Below, in pieces: positions 9,035 through 21,617 of a stretch of 64,000 bases of DNA. Both the position numbers and the translations under genes were made by a program. The notes under the pieces were generated by a model, which was not told where the DNA came from, did not search any database, and was given only the letters and a program-made list of their open reading frames with translations. Every line of letters begins with the position of its first letter. Position 1 is the first letter of the stretch. Source of the stretch: Comamonas sp. BIGb0124 (GTDB taxonomy: Bacteria; Pseudomonadota; Gammaproteobacteria; Burkholderiales; Burkholderiaceae_C); the NCBI RefSeq assembly GCF_003752175.1, contig NZ_RJVF01000015.1, positions 223,654-287,653 of the forward strand. The letters are read 5' to 3'.

Positions 9035-10132
9035 TCAAGGCTGGGCCTGCGCGGCGGACGACTCGGCGAACTGGCGGAAGTAGGTGTCGAGCTGAGCCAC
9101 GTAGCCCTGCCGGACTTCGGGCTCGACGAAGCTGGCCTCGAAGCTGTTGGCCGCGAGCTGCCACGCCTGCCGTGCATCGAGGCCGGTGGCGGCGAAGGTC
9201 TGCACGTAGTTGTCGTTGACGTAACCGCCGAAATAGGCCGGATCGTCGGAGTTGACGGTGACGCACAGCCCGGCATCGAGCAACTGTCCCAGGTTGTGCT
9301 GGCCCAGGTCGGGCACCACGCAGAGCTTGAGGTTGGAGAGCGGACACACCGTCAGCGGCACGCGTTCCTTGGCCAGACGGGCCATCAGCGCCGGATCGCG
9401 GCTGCTCTGCACCCCGTGGTCGATGCGCTCGACGCGCAGCACGTCCAGCGCGCTCCAGATATAGGCCGGCGGCCCCTCCTCGCCGGCATGGGCGACTAGG
9501 CGCAGTCCGCGTTCGCGGGCCCGCAGGAACACCTCCGAGAACTTCTCCGGCGGATGCCCGACTTCGCTGGAGTCGAGCCCGACGCCGATGAAATGGCTGC
9601 GATACGGCGTGGCCTCGCGCAGGGTATCGAGCGCGTCGTCTTCGCTGAGGTGGCGCAGGAAACACAGGATGAGGTCGCTGCCCAGGCCCCACTTGGCCTG
9701 CGCATCGGCACAGGCCCGCGACAGACCCAGGATCACGGTCTCCATGGCCACGCCGCGCGCGGTATGGGTCTGCGGATCGAAGAAGATCTCCGTCCGCACG
9801 ACGTTGTCGGCCACGGCGCGCTGCAGGTAGGCCATGGCCATGTCGTAGAAATCCTGCTCGTGGAGCAGCACGCTGGCGCCGGCGTAATAGATGTCGAGAA
9901 AACTCTGCAGGTCGGTGAACGCATAGGCCGCGCGCAGCGCTTCGACCGAGTCGTAGGGCAGTTGCACCTTGTTGCGCTGGGCCAGGGCAAAGATCAGCTC
10001 GGGCTCGAGCGAACCTTCGATGTGCATGTGCAGCTCGGCCTTGGGCATGCCGCGCAGCAGTTCGGGCAGGCGCTCGGGCGTGATGGCACCGAAATCGATC
10101 AGCGGATCCGGCTGGAACGGGGGCTGGGTCAT
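9035..10132 (-). CDS. add: Adenosine deaminase
   Basis: This 365-residue enzyme of the metal-dependent adenosine/AMP deaminase superfamily converts adenosine to inosine. The metal-binding [15 protein letters not shown] motif (HxH) is near residue 30. [10 protein letters not shown] gives the third His, RIDHGVQ follows, and [12 protein letters not shown] near residue 290 carries the catalytic Asp pair. The ATG at 10132 is preceded by GGAG. It lies between the BMP nucleoside importer and the HAAT transporter on the same strand, consistent with purine nucleoside use. An adenine deaminase of the same family is the main alternative, since the [10 protein letters not shown] ending also occurs there. 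Confidence 0.88.
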   Translation of the reverse strand: MTQPPFQPDPLIDFGAITPERLPELLRGMPKAELHMHIEGSLEPELIFALAQRNKVQLPYDSVEALRAAYAFTDLQSFLDIYYAGASVLLHEQDFYDMAMAYLQRAVADNVVRTEIFFDPQTHTARGVAMETVILGLSRACADAQAKWGLGSDLILCFLRHLSEDDALDTLREATPYRSHFIGVGLDSSEVGHPPEKFSEVFLRARERGLRLVAHAGEEGPPAYIWSALDVLRVERIDHGVQSSRDPALMARLAKERVPLTVCPLSNLKLCVVPDLGQHNLGQLLDAGLCVTVNSDDPAYFGGYVNDNYVQTFAATGLDARQAWQLAANSFEASFVEPEVRQGYVAQLDTYFRQFAESSAAQAQP

Positions 10133-10257
10133 GGGGGCTCCGGTGGGGGGGTGAATGTCGATCGAGGCGCACGGCAGGGGTCGACCTGGCCGGAACGCTC
10201 TTTTAGAAGGAGCATGCAGCAGCCCTGACCGGCACATCGCTTCCGGGATTGGACCAT

Positions 10258-10279
10258 AAAAAACCGCCCGAAGGCGGTT
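10258..10279 (-). terminator. Intrinsic terminator after the BMP lipoprotein gene
   Basis: The minus strand reads AACCGCC-TTCG-GGCGGTTTTTT: a 7-bp stem closed by a stable TTCG tetraloop and followed by T residues. It lies about 47 bases after the BMP gene and 125 bases before add, so it ends the nucleoside importer operon and implies that add has its own promoter. Confidence 0.85.
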
Positions 10280-10325
10280 CTGTGGAGGCGGCGACCCGGC
10301 ACGCCGGGCCACTCGGCAAGCCGGC

Positions 10326-11486
10326 TTACTTGCTGCCGGGCACCTTGCCTTCGACGCCTTGCACGTAGAAGTTCACACCGCGCAGGAAATCGTCGGTGGC
10401 GGCTTCACCGGCCTTGACCACTTCCTTGCCGCCGTTGTCGACGATGGGGCCCTTCCAGATCACGAAGGAGCCGTCCTTCAGGCCGGCCTTGGCGGCATCG
10501 ACCTTGGCCTTGGCTTCGGCAGGCACGTCGCTGGCCAGCGAGACCAGGTCGATCGCGCCTTCCTTGACGCCCCACCAGGTCTGGCCGGTGCTCCAGGTGC
10601 CGTCGATCGCATCCTTGGTGGCCTTGATGTAGTAAGGCGCCCAGTTGATGACGGCCGAACCCAGGTGGGCCTTGGGGCCGTAGTTGGTCATGTCCGAATC
10701 CCAGCCGAAGCCGCGCTTGCCCATTTTCTCAGCGGTCTGCAGCACGGCCGACGAGTCGGTGTTCTGGAACAGCACATCGGCGCCGCCGTTGATCAGCGCG
10801 GTGGCGGCTTCGGTTTCCTTGGGCGGGTTGAACCACTCGTTGACCCATACCACGTTGGTCTTGATCTTGGGATTGGCGACCTGGGCGCCCAGCGTGAAGC
10901 TGTTGATGTTGCGGATCACTTCGGGGATCGGCACCGAGGCCACCACGCCCAGCGTACCGGTCTTGGAGGTGTAGCCGGCCACCAGGCCTGCCAGGTAGGC
11001 GCCTTCGTAGGTGCGGCTGTCGTAGGTGCGAACGTTGTCGGCGGTCTTGTAGCCGGTGGCGTGTTCGAACTTGACGTCCTTGAAATCGCGGGCGACGTTC
11101 TGCACCGGGTCCATGTAACCGAAGGTCGTGCCGAAGATCAGCTTGTTGCCCTGGCTGGCGAGGTCGCGCAGCACGCGCTCGGCGTCGGCCGATTCGGGCA
11201 CGTTCTCGACAAACGTCGTCTGGATCTTGCTGCCGTACTCGGCTTCGAGCGCCTTGCGACCGTTGTCGTGCGCAAACGTCCAGCCGCCGTCGCCCACCGG
11301 GCCGATGTAGGCAAAGGCGATCTTCAGGGGCTCGGCCGAGGCGGCGGCGGGAGCGGCTGCCGGCGCATTCGAGGCGGCCGGCGCGGCCGGCGCCTCGTCC
11401 TTCTTGCCGCAGGCTGCGAGTGCCGCCAGGGCCACGGCGGACACCGCGGTCGCCCGCAGCAGGGAACGTTTGTTGAGGTCGGTCAT
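10326..11486 (-). CDS. BMP-family substrate-binding lipoprotein (nucleoside ABC importer)
   Basis: This 386-residue periplasmic lipoprotein of the basic membrane protein (PnrA/NupN-like) family captures nucleosides for the ABC importer encoded just upstream. The N-terminus has the lipobox LAAC with lipidated Cys at position 26, then an Ala/Pro-rich linker. The fold contains [21 protein letters not shown] and [19 protein letters not shown]. The ATG at 11486 has AGGAG seven bases upstream. The order ATPase-permease-permease-BMP is standard for this family. Purine nucleosides are favoured by the neighbouring add and xdhAB genes. Confidence 0.93.
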   Translation of the reverse strand: MTDLNKRSLLRATAVSAVALAALAACGKKDEAPAAPAASNAPAAAPAAASAEPLKIAFAYIGPVGDGGWTFAHDNGRKALEAEYGSKIQTTFVENVPESADAERVLRDLASQGNKLIFGTTFGYMDPVQNVARDFKDVKFEHATGYKTADNVRTYDSRTYEGAYLAGLVAGYTSKTGTLGVVASVPIPEVIRNINSFTLGAQVANPKIKTNVVWVNEWFNPPKETEAATALINGGADVLFQNTDSSAVLQTAEKMGKRGFGWDSDMTNYGPKAHLGSAVINWAPYYIKATKDAIDGTWSTGQTWWGVKEGAIDLVSLASDVPAEAKAKVDAAKAGLKDGSFVIWKGPIVDNGGKEVVKAGEAATDDFLRGVNFYVQGVEGKVPGSK

Positions 11487-11538
11487 GTCATCTCCTAACG
11501 ACTGTTGAGAATGGGAAAAAGGGGTGCCGCCGGCGGAC

Positions 11539-12459
11539 TCAGCTGCCGGGATGGAAGGGCTTGCCGAGCGAAGCAGGCATGTTAATGCGTATCCACGTGG
11601 GGTTGCGCGACATCAGCGCCAGGACCACGATGGTGGCGAGATAGGGCAGCATGCTGAGCACCTGGGTGGGCACCGACAGGCCCTGCCCCTGCAGCTGGAA
11701 CTGCAGCATGGTGACGCCGCCGAACAGGTAGGCCCCCAGCAGCACGCGCGCGGGCCGCCAGGTGGCGAAGGTGGTCAGGGCCAGGGCGATCCAGCCCTTG
11801 CCGGCTATCATGTTCTCGACCCACAGCGGCGTGTAGATGACCGAGACGTAGGCGCCGGCCAGGCCGCACAGGGCGCCGCCCGCCACCACGGCCAGCAGGC
11901 GGATGCGGCGCACGGGATAACCCAGCGCATGGGCGGATTCGGGCGATTCGCCGACCGAACGCAGCACCAGTCCGGCGCGGGTGCGGTAGAGGAACCACAC
12001 CAGTCCGGCAGCCAGGACCATGGCCAGGTAGACCATCGGATGCTGGCGGAAAATCGCCACGCCCAGCCAGGGGATGTCGGCCAGCAGCGGGATCTCGAAG
12101 GCGGTCCGCGGCGGCAGCGTCGCCTGCACATAACCGGTGCCGATGAACGCCGAAAAACCGGCCCCGAACAGGCTGAGCGCCAGCCCCGTGGCGTATTGGT
12201 TGGTGCCCAGCCAGATCACCAGCACGCCGAAAGCCGCGGCCAGCACGGCACCGGCAGCCATGCCGGCCACGAAACCGGCCAGGTTGCTGCCGGTATGCAC
12301 CACCGCAGCGAAACCGGCCAGTGCGGCACACAGCATCATGCCTTCGGCGCCGAGGTTGACCACGCCCGCCTTTTCGTTGATGAGCAAGCCCAGCGAGGCG
12401 ATCGCCAGGATGGTGCCGCCAGCCAGCGTGGCGGCGACGAGCATTGCACTGCCTTCCAT
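11539..12459 (-). CDS. Nucleoside ABC transporter permease, second subunit (NupQ-like)
   Basis: This 306-residue multi-span inner-membrane protein contains LGLLINEKAGVVNLGAEGMMLC, the hallmark of the second permease of BMP-type importers. The ATG at 12459 is preferred over a GTG nine bases earlier because the AAGGAG motif overlaps that GTG and is properly spaced for the ATG. A single base separates it from the stop of the first permease, so the two are translationally coupled. The substrate is inferred from the partner BMP protein. Confidence 0.92.
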   Translation of the reverse strand: MEGSAMLVAATLAGGTILAIASLGLLINEKAGVVNLGAEGMMLCAALAGFAAVVHTGSNLAGFVAGMAAGAVLAAAFGVLVIWLGTNQYATGLALSLFGAGFSAFIGTGYVQATLPPRTAFEIPLLADIPWLGVAIFRQHPMVYLAMVLAAGLVWFLYRTRAGLVLRSVGESPESAHALGYPVRRIRLLAVVAGGALCGLAGAYVSVIYTPLWVENMIAGKGWIALALTTFATWRPARVLLGAYLFGGVTMLQFQLQGQGLSVPTQVLSMLPYLATIVVLALMSRNPTWIRINMPASLGKPFHPGS

Positions 12460-12460
12460 C

Positions 12461-13528
12461 TCAGGCACTCCTTTGCAGTTTGATGCGGTAGGCGACCAGG
12501 GTGTCGCAGGCCAGCAGCGTGAAGAGCAGCAGGCCCTGGAACACGCCGGTGATGGACTTGGGCAGGCCCAGTCGCGATTGCGCCAGTTCGCCGCCGATGT
12601 AGAACATGCTCATCAGGATGGCCGAGAGCACGATGCCCACCGGATGCAGGCGGCCCACGAAAGCCACGATGATGGCCGCGAAGCCATAACCCACCGGGAT
12701 ATAGGGGGTGAGCTGCCCGATGGGGCCGGCGACCTCGAGCCCGCCGGCCAGGCCGGCCGCGCCGCCCGAGATCAGCAGGGCCACCCACAGCGAACGCCGG
12801 CCGGAGAAACCGGCATAACGCGCTGCCGCCGGGGCCTGGCCGCCCACCAGTTGGGCAAAGCCCGCGCGGGTGCGGAACAGGAAGATCCAGACCGCCACCA
12901 CGCCCACCAGGCCCAGCACCAGGCCGATGTTCATGCGCGAGCCGTCCATGAGGCGCGGTACGCGTGCCACGGCCTCGAACGTCTTGGTCTGGGGGAAGTT
13001 GTAGCCCAGCGGGTCTTTCCAGGGCCCGAAGACCAGGTAGCTCAGCAACTGGATGGCGACATAGACCAGCATGAGGCTGACCAGGATCTCGTTGGCGTTG
13101 AAACGGTCGCGCAGCAGCGCGGTGATGCCCGCCCAGGCCATGCCCCCGACCACTCCCGCGATCAGCACGGCCACGACGATGGCACCGCTCGACCCCTTGT
13201 CGGCCATCAGCGCCACGCCGGTGGCGGCGATGGCGCCGATCACGTACTGGCCCTCGGCGCCGATGTTCCAGACGTTGGAGCGGAAACACACCGCCAGTCC
13301 CAGCGCGATGATGAGCAGGGGCGTGGCCTTGACCATGAGTTCGCCCAGCGCATAACTGGATTTCACGGGCTCCCAGAAAAAGATCTGCAGGGCGCGTACC
13401 GGATCCTTGCCCAGGAACGCGAACAGCGCCACGCCGATGATCACGGTGATCAGCAAAGCCAGCACCGGCGATGCGTAGACCCAGAGGCGCGAGGCGACGG
13501 GGCGTGCTTCGAGCTTGAGCTTAAGCAT
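12461..13528 (-). CDS. Nucleoside ABC transporter permease, first subunit (NupP-like)
   Basis: This 355-residue polytopic membrane protein has the family segment LAVCFRSNVWNIGAEGQYVIGA near residue 95 and VALLISGGAAGLAGGLEVAGPIGQL further on. An initial hydrophobic span at about 20-40 begins after a short basic stretch. The start overlaps the ATPase stop by eight bases and is preceded by AGGAGG. It forms the membrane channel together with the next permease. Confidence 0.92.
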   Translation of the reverse strand: MLKLKLEARPVASRLWVYASPVLALLITVIIGVALFAFLGKDPVRALQIFFWEPVKSSYALGELMVKATPLLIIALGLAVCFRSNVWNIGAEGQYVIGAIAATGVALMADKGSSGAIVVAVLIAGVVGGMAWAGITALLRDRFNANEILVSLMLVYVAIQLLSYLVFGPWKDPLGYNFPQTKTFEAVARVPRLMDGSRMNIGLVLGLVGVVAVWIFLFRTRAGFAQLVGGQAPAAARYAGFSGRRSLWVALLISGGAAGLAGGLEVAGPIGQLTPYIPVGYGFAAIIVAFVGRLHPVGIVLSAILMSMFYIGGELAQSRLGLPKSITGVFQGLLLFTLLACDTLVAYRIKLQRSA

Positions 13529-15080
13529 GGAGCGCCTCCTGTTCGGCCAGGCTGAGGGCCTCGCCGAGCTCGTGGTCCCACAGTCCGCTCATCCAGGCGC
13601 CGATCTGCTCGATCGTGGCGTCGCGCGCCATCACCGGCGGCGACAGCCGTCCCTTGGCCATCACATACAGCCGGTCACTGATTTCAAACAACTCGTCCAA
13701 CTCCTCGCTGAGCACCAGCACGGCACAGCCCGCATCGCGCAGGGCCAGGATTTCGCCGCGGATCTGCGCCGCGGCCCCGACGTCGACACCCCAGGTGGGC
13801 TGCGACACGATCAACAGTTCCGGTCGGGCATCGATTTCGCGGCCGACGATGAACTTCTGCAGATTGCCCCCCGACAGCGAGCGGGCAGCGACATGCACGC
13901 CCGGCGTCTTGACGTTGAAGCGGCGGATGATGGAGCGGGCCTGCTCGGCCAGCGCCCCCTGGCGGATCCAGCCGCCCGATCCCACGGCCTCGCGCCGGGT
14001 CAGCAGCAGGTTGTGGGCCAGCCCCATGGCCGGCACGGCCCCGCGGCCCAGACGTTCCTCGGGCACGAAGTGCAGGCCCAGTTCGCGGCGCTGGCGCGGG
14101 CCCAGATGGGCTACGGGCGCACTGCCGATGCGGATGCTGTCGCGGCCGGAGCGGCGAGCCGCACGGGTGTCTTCGCCGGACAGCGCATACAGCAACTCGC
14201 GCTGGCCGTTGCCCGACACGCCGGCGATGCCCACCACTTCGCCGGCACGCACCTGCAGATCGATGCCCTCGAGCGCCACGCCGAACTGGTCCTCGCTGGG
14301 CAAGGCCAGTTGACGCACGTCCAGCACCACGCGGCCGCCGGCCGTGCCCCGGGCCTGCAGCCGCAGCGGCTCGGCCCCGATCATCAGGCGCGACAGCGAG
14401 GCGTTGTCCTCCTGCCGGGGATCGCAGGCACCGGTCACCTTGCCGCCGCGCAGCACGGTGCAGGCGGTGCACAGCGAACGGATCTCATGGAGCTTGTGAC
14501 TGATATAGAGAATGCTGCAGCCCTCGGAGGCCAGTTGGTGCAGCACCACGAACAGTTTCTCGACCGCCTGCGGCGTCAGCACCGAGGTGGGCTCGTCGAG
14601 AATGAGCAGACGGGGATTGGACAGCAACGCACGGATGATCTCGACCCGCTGCATCTCGCCCACCGAAAGGGTGTGGACCGGCCGGGTGGGGTCGACGTCC
14701 ATGCCGTATTCACTGGCCTTCTCGACCATGCGGCGCTGCACCTCGGCCAGGCTGAGCGACTTGTCGAGTCCGAGCCACACGTTCTCGGCGACCGTCAGCG
14801 TATCGAACAGGCTGAAATGCTGGAACACCATGGCCACGCCCAGGGCCCGTGCCTCCTGGGGATTGCGGACCTGCACCGGCTGGCCGTCGATCACGACCTG
14901 CCCCTCGTCGGGGCGGACGGAGCCGTAGATGATCTTCATCAGCGTGGACTTGCCCGCGCCGTTCTCACCCAGCACGGCGTGGATCTCGCCCGGCGCTACA
15001 GCCAGCGTGACATCGCTGTTGGCGACCACGCCGGGATATCGTTTGGTGATGTTCTGCAGGACAAGGCGTGGCGAGGTCAT
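13521..15080 (-). CDS. Nucleoside ABC transporter ATP-binding protein (NupO-like, two ATPase domains)
   Basis: The 519-residue protein has two tandem ABC domains, as in sugar and nucleoside importers. The first has Walker A GENGAGKST, signature LSVGEMQRVEI and Walker B LLILDEPTSVL. The second is degenerate, with GVSGNGQRE in place of Walker A and LSGGNLQKFIVGREI as signature. It begins the operon ATPase-permease-permease-BMP. The nearest upstream gene on the same strand is the LysR regulator at 15166-16155. Confidence 0.93.
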   Translation of the reverse strand: MTSPRLVLQNITKRYPGVVANSDVTLAVAPGEIHAVLGENGAGKSTLMKIIYGSVRPDEGQVVIDGQPVQVRNPQEARALGVAMVFQHFSLFDTLTVAENVWLGLDKSLSLAEVQRRMVEKASEYGMDVDPTRPVHTLSVGEMQRVEIIRALLSNPRLLILDEPTSVLTPQAVEKLFVVLHQLASEGCSILYISHKLHEIRSLCTACTVLRGGKVTGACDPRQEDNASLSRLMIGAEPLRLQARGTAGGRVVLDVRQLALPSEDQFGVALEGIDLQVRAGEVVGIAGVSGNGQRELLYALSGEDTRAARRSGRDSIRIGSAPVAHLGPRQRRELGLHFVPEERLGRGAVPAMGLAHNLLLTRREAVGSGGWIRQGALAEQARSIIRRFNVKTPGVHVAARSLSGGNLQKFIVGREIDARPELLIVSQPTWGVDVGAAAQIRGEILALRDAGCAVLVLSEELDELFEISDRLYVMAKGRLSPPVMARDATIEQIGAWMSGLWDHELGEALSLAEQEALHA

Positions 15081-15165
15081 GTTCGTAGGGTCTTTGAAGC
15101 GTGCGGGATTTTAGTCGGGGCGGACGGGCTGGCTGCGCTCGAACCGCGGCGCGATCCGGACGGGA

Positions 15166-16155
15166 CTAGGCTTTTTCGGCCAGCGTCCTTCTGGCGGCGG
15201 GTGGCGGGGGTGCTGCGGGTTCGCCGCCGCCGCGCAGCCCGGCCGCCACGCTCTTGACCGTGTCGCGCAGCCAGCGCACGGCATCCGACTGGTGGGCCCG
15301 GGCATGCCAGAGCTGGTAGTACATCATCCGGGGCATGGGCACCGGGCACGGCAGGATCGCCACGGGCAATTCGTCCACGAAGCGCTCGCAGTACTGCCGC
15401 CCGGTGGTGAGCACCAACAGGGTATCGGCCACCATGGCGGGAATCTGCCCGAAGTGCGCACAGCGTGCCGTGACGCGCCGGCTCATGCCCTGCAGCGCCA
15501 GATGGTCGTCGATGAAACCCTTGGCACCGGGGTGCAGCGGGGTGGGCGCGACGTGGTCGGCGGCCAGCCAGTCGTCGGCGGTCCAGCCCCGCCGAACGGC
15601 CGGATGCTGGCGCGACACCAGGCATACCACCTCGTCGCCGAACAGGCGGCCCATGTGCAGATCGTCCGACGGACTGGGCCAGTTGCCGATGACCACGTCG
15701 ACCTCGCCCTGCTCGAGCTGCTGCCGGTAGCTGGTCTCGCCCGAGAGCGGATAGAACTCGACCGCACACAGGGGCGCCTCCTGCCGCAGACGCACCATCA
15801 GGCGCGGCAGGAAGACCGGGTCGAGGTAATCGCTGGCAGCCAGCCGGAAGGTGCGCTGGGCCGTGCGGGCGTCGAAACGGCGCACGTCGGTGAACAGCAC
15901 CTCGGCGGCGCGCAGGATGCTGGCGCTGGGCTCGATCATGCGCTGCCCGGCGTCCGTCGGCACCATGTTGGCACCGGAACGCACCAGCAAGGGGTCGCCC
16001 GCGAACTCGCGCAGCCGCTTGAGAGCGGCCGACACGGCGGGCTGGTGCATGCCCAGCTTGACGGCGGCACGCGAGACACTGCGTTCAGTCATGACGGTGT
16101 GGAGGACTCGGATGAGATGGAGGTCTATCTTGTCCAAAAGCGTCTGTTCTCTCAT
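15166..16155 (-). CDS. LysR-family transcriptional regulator
   Basis: The 329-residue regulator has an N-terminal winged helix-turn-helix (DLHLIRVLHTVMTERSVSRAAVKLGMHQPAVSAALKRL, residues about 11-48) and a LysR substrate-binding domain (about 95-300). The C-terminal 30 residues are Pro/Ala-rich and outside the family. The ATG at 16155 has GGAGAG upstream. It is divergent from xdhAB, with a 123-base shared region, and upstream of the nucleoside importer, so control of purine uptake and oxidation is the likely job. The effector is unknown. Confidence 0.9.
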   Translation of the reverse strand: MREQTLLDKIDLHLIRVLHTVMTERSVSRAAVKLGMHQPAVSAALKRLREFAGDPLLVRSGANMVPTDAGQRMIEPSASILRAAEVLFTDVRRFDARTAQRTFRLAASDYLDPVFLPRLMVRLRQEAPLCAVEFYPLSGETSYRQQLEQGEVDVVIGNWPSPSDDLHMGRLFGDEVVCLVSRQHPAVRRGWTADDWLAADHVAPTPLHPGAKGFIDDHLALQGMSRRVTARCAHFGQIPAMVADTLLVLTTGRQYCERFVDELPVAILPCPVPMPRMMYYQLWHARAHQSDAVRWLRDTVKSVAAGLRGGGEPAAPPPPAARRTLAEKA

Positions 16156-16278
16156 ACCGCTCTCCGGATGTATTTCATATGCCCTATCTTATGCAGAGGA
16201 CGGCGATTGCCACTACCCTCCATGTAACGAAGCCTGCACGCCCAGGCCGCACCCCGATTGTCCGTAGCCCGCTCCACG
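16156..16278. promoter_or_regulatory. Divergent control region between the LysR gene and xdhAB
   Basis: This 123-base non-coding stretch separates the divergent LysR and xdhA starts. The part from about 16168 to 16200 is AT-richer than its surroundings and contains the CATATG palindrome within TATTTCATATGCCCTATCTTA, the kind of partly dyadic sequence LysR proteins bind. No single consensus T-N11-A site stands out clearly enough to fix. Confidence 0.4.
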
Positions 16279-17945
<1,667 letters not shown>

Positions 17946-17949
<4 letters not shown>

Positions 17950-20312
17950 AGATCTCAGGCCACCCCGCGCAAGGCGAAACCGCCGCGCCCTCGCCTGCCG
18001 ACACGACACACACCGCCCGCACCGCCAGCGGCCAGTCGCACATCCACGAAAGCGCAGCCGCGCAGGTCGCCGGTGCGGCCACCTACATCGACGACATTCC
18101 CGAGATCAAGGGCACGCTGTACGCGGCGCCCATCCTGTCGACCGTGGCGCATGGCCGGCTCAAGGGCGTGGATGCCCAGGCCGCGCTGGCCATGCCCGGC
18201 GTCAGGGGCGTGGTGCTGGCCAAAGACGTTCCGGGCGACAAGATGCTGGCCTCGTTCACGCACGACGAACCGGTCTTCGCCCTGGACGAGGTCAACTACA
18301 TCGGGCAGGTGATCGGCCTGGTCGTGGCCGAGACGGTGATGGCCGCCCGCCGCGCCGCCCGCAAGGTCGTGGCGGACATCGAGCCCCTGCCCGCGATCCT
18401 GACCGTGGCCGAAGCCCTGCAGGCCGGCAGCCAGGTCGCGCCGCCGGTGACCGTGGTGCGCGGCGATGCCGAGGCCGCGCTGGCACGCGCCCCCCATACC
18501 CTCGAGGGCCGTTTCGAAGTGGGCGGCCAGGAACATTTCTATCTCGAGGGCCAGATCGCCTACGCCCTGCCGCTCGAGCAGAAGCAGTGGTGGGTGTACA
18601 GCAGCACGCAGCATCCCGGCGAAGTACAGCATTGGGTGGCGCATGCACTGGGCCTGGATGTGAACCGCGTGCGCATCGAGTGCCGGCGCATGGGCGGCGG
18701 CTTCGGCGGCAAGGAAACGCAGGCAGGCCACCTGGCCGTGTGGGCCGCCGTGGCCGCCCGCAAGTTCGCCCGGCCGGTGAAGCTGCGCTTCGACCGCGAC
18801 GAAGACTTCATGATCACCGGCAAGCGCCATCCCTTCGCCTATGCGTACCGCGTGGGCTACGACGACACCGGGCGGCTGTGCGGTCTGCAACTGCAGTTGG
18901 CGGCCAACTGCGGCTTCTCGGCGGACCTGTCCGGCCCGGTGGCCGACCGTGCCATCTTCCACAGCGACAACGCCTATTACCTGGAAGACGTGTCCATCGT
19001 CTCCCACCGCTGCAAGACCCACACCCAGAGCCACACCGCGTTCCGGGGCTTCGGCGGGCCGCAGGGGGTGATCGCCATCGAGACCATCCTGGGCGACATC
19101 GCCCGCAAGCTCGGACTCGATCCGCTCGACGTGCGGCTGCGCAACCTCTACGGCATCGAGGATCGCAACGTCACCCACTACCAGATGACGGTGGAGGACA
19201 ACATCCTGCAGCCCCTGCTGGCCGAACTGGAGACGAGCGCCGACTACCGCCGCCGCAAGGCCCTGATCGAGACCTGGAACCGGGCCAGCCCCGTGATCCA
19301 GCGCGGCATCGCCATCACGCCGGTCAAGTTCGGCATCTCGTTCACGGCCACCCTGTTCAACCAGGCGGGTGCGCTGGTCCATGTCTACACGGACGGCAGC
19401 GTGCAGGTCAACCACGGCGGCACCGAGATGGGCCAGGGCCTGCACACCAAGGTCGCCCAGATCGTCGCCGACGAGCTCGGCGTGCCTTTCGATCAGGTCG
19501 TGATGACGGCCAGCGACACGGCCAAGGTCCCCAATGCCAGCGCGACCGCCGCATCGAGCGGCACCGACCTCAACGGCCGGGCCGCGCAGTTCGCAGCCCG
19601 GCAGGTGCGTGCCAACCTCGCCGAGTACGTCGCCGGCGTGGACGGCTGCACGGCCGAAGCGGTGCAGTTCGTGCACGGCCAGGTGATCACGCCGCGGAAC
19701 GTGCGCGACTTCGCCGACGTGGTCCACGCGGCCTACGCGGCCCGGGTACAGCTCTGGAGCGACGGCTTCTACCGCACGCCCAAGATCCACTACGACAAGC
19801 ACACCCTCACCGGCCGCCCCTTTTTCTACTTCTCGTACGGCGCGGCCTGCACCGAAGTGGCGATCGACACCCTCACGGGCGAAAGCCGCGTGCTCAAGGT
19901 CGACATCCTGCACGACGTCGGGCGCAGCATCAATCCGGCGATCGACATCGGCCAGATCGAGGGCGGCTTCGTGCAGGGCATGGGCTGGGTGACCACCGAG
20001 GAACTGGTGTGGACCGAGCAGGGCCGGCTGGCGACCCATGCCCCGAGCACCTACAAGATCCCGGCCACCGGCGACATTCCCGAACACTTCAAGGTCGCGC
20101 TCTGGCCGGAGCCCAACCGCGAGGACAACGTCTTCGGCAGCAAGGCCGTGGGCGAACCGCCCTTCATGCTCGCCGTCAGCGTGTGGGAGGCCCTGCGCGA
20201 CGCCGTCGCCAGCGCGCGCAGCCGTTCGAACCCGGCCGGCGGTCCGCTGGAAATGGACGCGCCCGCCACGGCGGAGCGGGTGCTGCGGGCACTGGGCGGC
20301 ATTCCGGACTGA
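17946..20312 (+). CDS. xdhB: Xanthine dehydrogenase large subunit (molybdopterin)
   Basis: The 788-residue molybdenum-cofactor subunit hydroxylates hypoxanthine and xanthine. Recognisable blocks are the first domain with AGAATYIDDIPE, the cofactor-binding RMGGGFGGKETQAG, AFRGFGGPQG, GTEMGQGLHTK, and GSKAVGEPPFML with the catalytic Glu near the C-terminus. The start at 17946 overlaps the xdhA stop. No xdhC (cofactor insertion factor), guanine deaminase or uricase gene follows inside the window, so maturation must rely on genes elsewhere. Confidence 0.95.
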
Positions 20313-20384
20313 AAGCCGCACGGGCGAGCTGCGGTGGTCGGCGGGGCCCCGGCAGAGCCCAGCGGCTTCGGCAATACTCGGCGC

Positions 20385-21617
20385 ATGACGTCTCCCCCCT
20401 CCCCAGCCGGCGCATCGCAGCCCGCCGCTTCGCCGCGCCGCGGCCTGTCGACACCGGTGCTGCTGCTCATGGCCGTGGCCTCGGGCCTGTGCGCGGGCGG
20501 CAACTACTTCAATCAGCCGCTGCTGCACTCGATTTCCGTCAGCCTGCGCATCAGCGAGGATCTGGCCGCACTGACGGTCACCCTGGCCCAGGTGTCGTAT
20601 GCGCTGGGCCTGGTCTTTCTGGTGCCTCTGGGCGACAAGTTCGAGCGCCGTGGCCTGGCCGTGGTGCTGATGCTGCTGGCCGCCGCCGGGCAGTTCGTCA
20701 GCGGCTTTTCGGGCAGCCTGGGCCAGTTGGCGCTGGGCACCGCGATGGCCGGCCTGTTCTCGGTCGCCGCCCAGGTGCTGGTGCCGACGGCCGCGGCCCT
20801 GTCGGCCCCCCGGCACAGCGGGCGCGCCGTCGGATTGGTCATGAGCGGGTTGCTGGTGGGCATTCTGGCGGCGCGCAGCGTGGCCGGCCTGCTGTCGGGG
20901 CTGGGCGGCTGGAACCTGGTCTACCGCGTCTCGGGCGTTGCCATGCTGCTGGTCGCCCTGGTGCTCTGGCGGGTGCTGCCCCCCTCGCGCAGCGAGCTGC
21001 GGGCCAGCTACCCCGCCATCCTGCGTTCGCTGGGGGCGCTGGTCGTGCAGCATCCCCGGTTGCGCAGCCGTTCGCTGCTGGGCGCCCTCTCGTTTGCCTC
21101 CGTCAGCGTGCTCTTCTCGACCATGGCACTGATGCTCTCGGGTCCGGCCCATGGCCTGGACGACACGGCCATCGGCCTCATCGGCCTGGCCGGCATCGCC
21201 GGGGCGCTGATGGCCAACCTGGCCGGGCGGCTGGCGGACCGGGGCTACGAGCAGTCCGTCACCGCCGGCTCGGTGCTGCTGCTCGGCGCCAGTTGGTACC
21301 TGCTGTGGCTCGGCGGCGAGACGCTGGCGTGGTTCCTGGCCGGCATGCTGGCCATCGACCTGGCGCTCCAGGGGGTTCATATCAGCAACCAGAACGTGGT
21401 CTACCAGCTCGACCCGGCGGCCCGCTCGCGCATCAATTCGGTGTACATGACCAGCTATTTCATCGGCGCGGCCAGCGGCTCAGCCCTGGGGGCGCTGGCC
21501 TGGCGGCATGGCGGCTGGAGCAGCGCCTGCCTGCTGGGACTGGCTCTCATGCTGCTCGCCCTGGGGGCGCTGCTCTGGGACCGGCGCCTGGCGGCGCCAC
21601 GCCACGCCAACGATTAA
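20385..21617 (+). CDS. Major facilitator superfamily transporter
   Basis: This 410-residue protein has about 12 hydrophobic segments and a cytoplasmic-loop motif LGDKFERRGLAVVLM between helices 2 and 3 that matches the MFS A-motif pattern (GxxxDRxGRR-like). It resembles the drug/arabinose exporter class by length and layout. It starts 72 bases after xdhB on the same strand and may be co-transcribed. A purine or urate link is possible but unproven. The ATG at 20385 avoids a 17-residue non-hydrophobic extension. Confidence 0.85.
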   Translation: MTSPPSPAGASQPAASPRRGLSTPVLLLMAVASGLCAGGNYFNQPLLHSISVSLRISEDLAALTVTLAQVSYALGLVFLVPLGDKFERRGLAVVLMLLAAAGQFVSGFSGSLGQLALGTAMAGLFSVAAQVLVPTAAALSAPRHSGRAVGLVMSGLLVGILAARSVAGLLSGLGGWNLVYRVSGVAMLLVALVLWRVLPPSRSELRASYPAILRSLGALVVQHPRLRSRSLLGALSFASVSVLFSTMALMLSGPAHGLDDTAIGLIGLAGIAGALMANLAGRLADRGYEQSVTAGSVLLLGASWYLLWLGGETLAWFLAGMLAIDLALQGVHISNQNVVYQLDPAARSRINSVYMTSYFIGAASGSALGALAWRHGGWSSACLLGLALMLLALGALLWDRRLAAPRHAND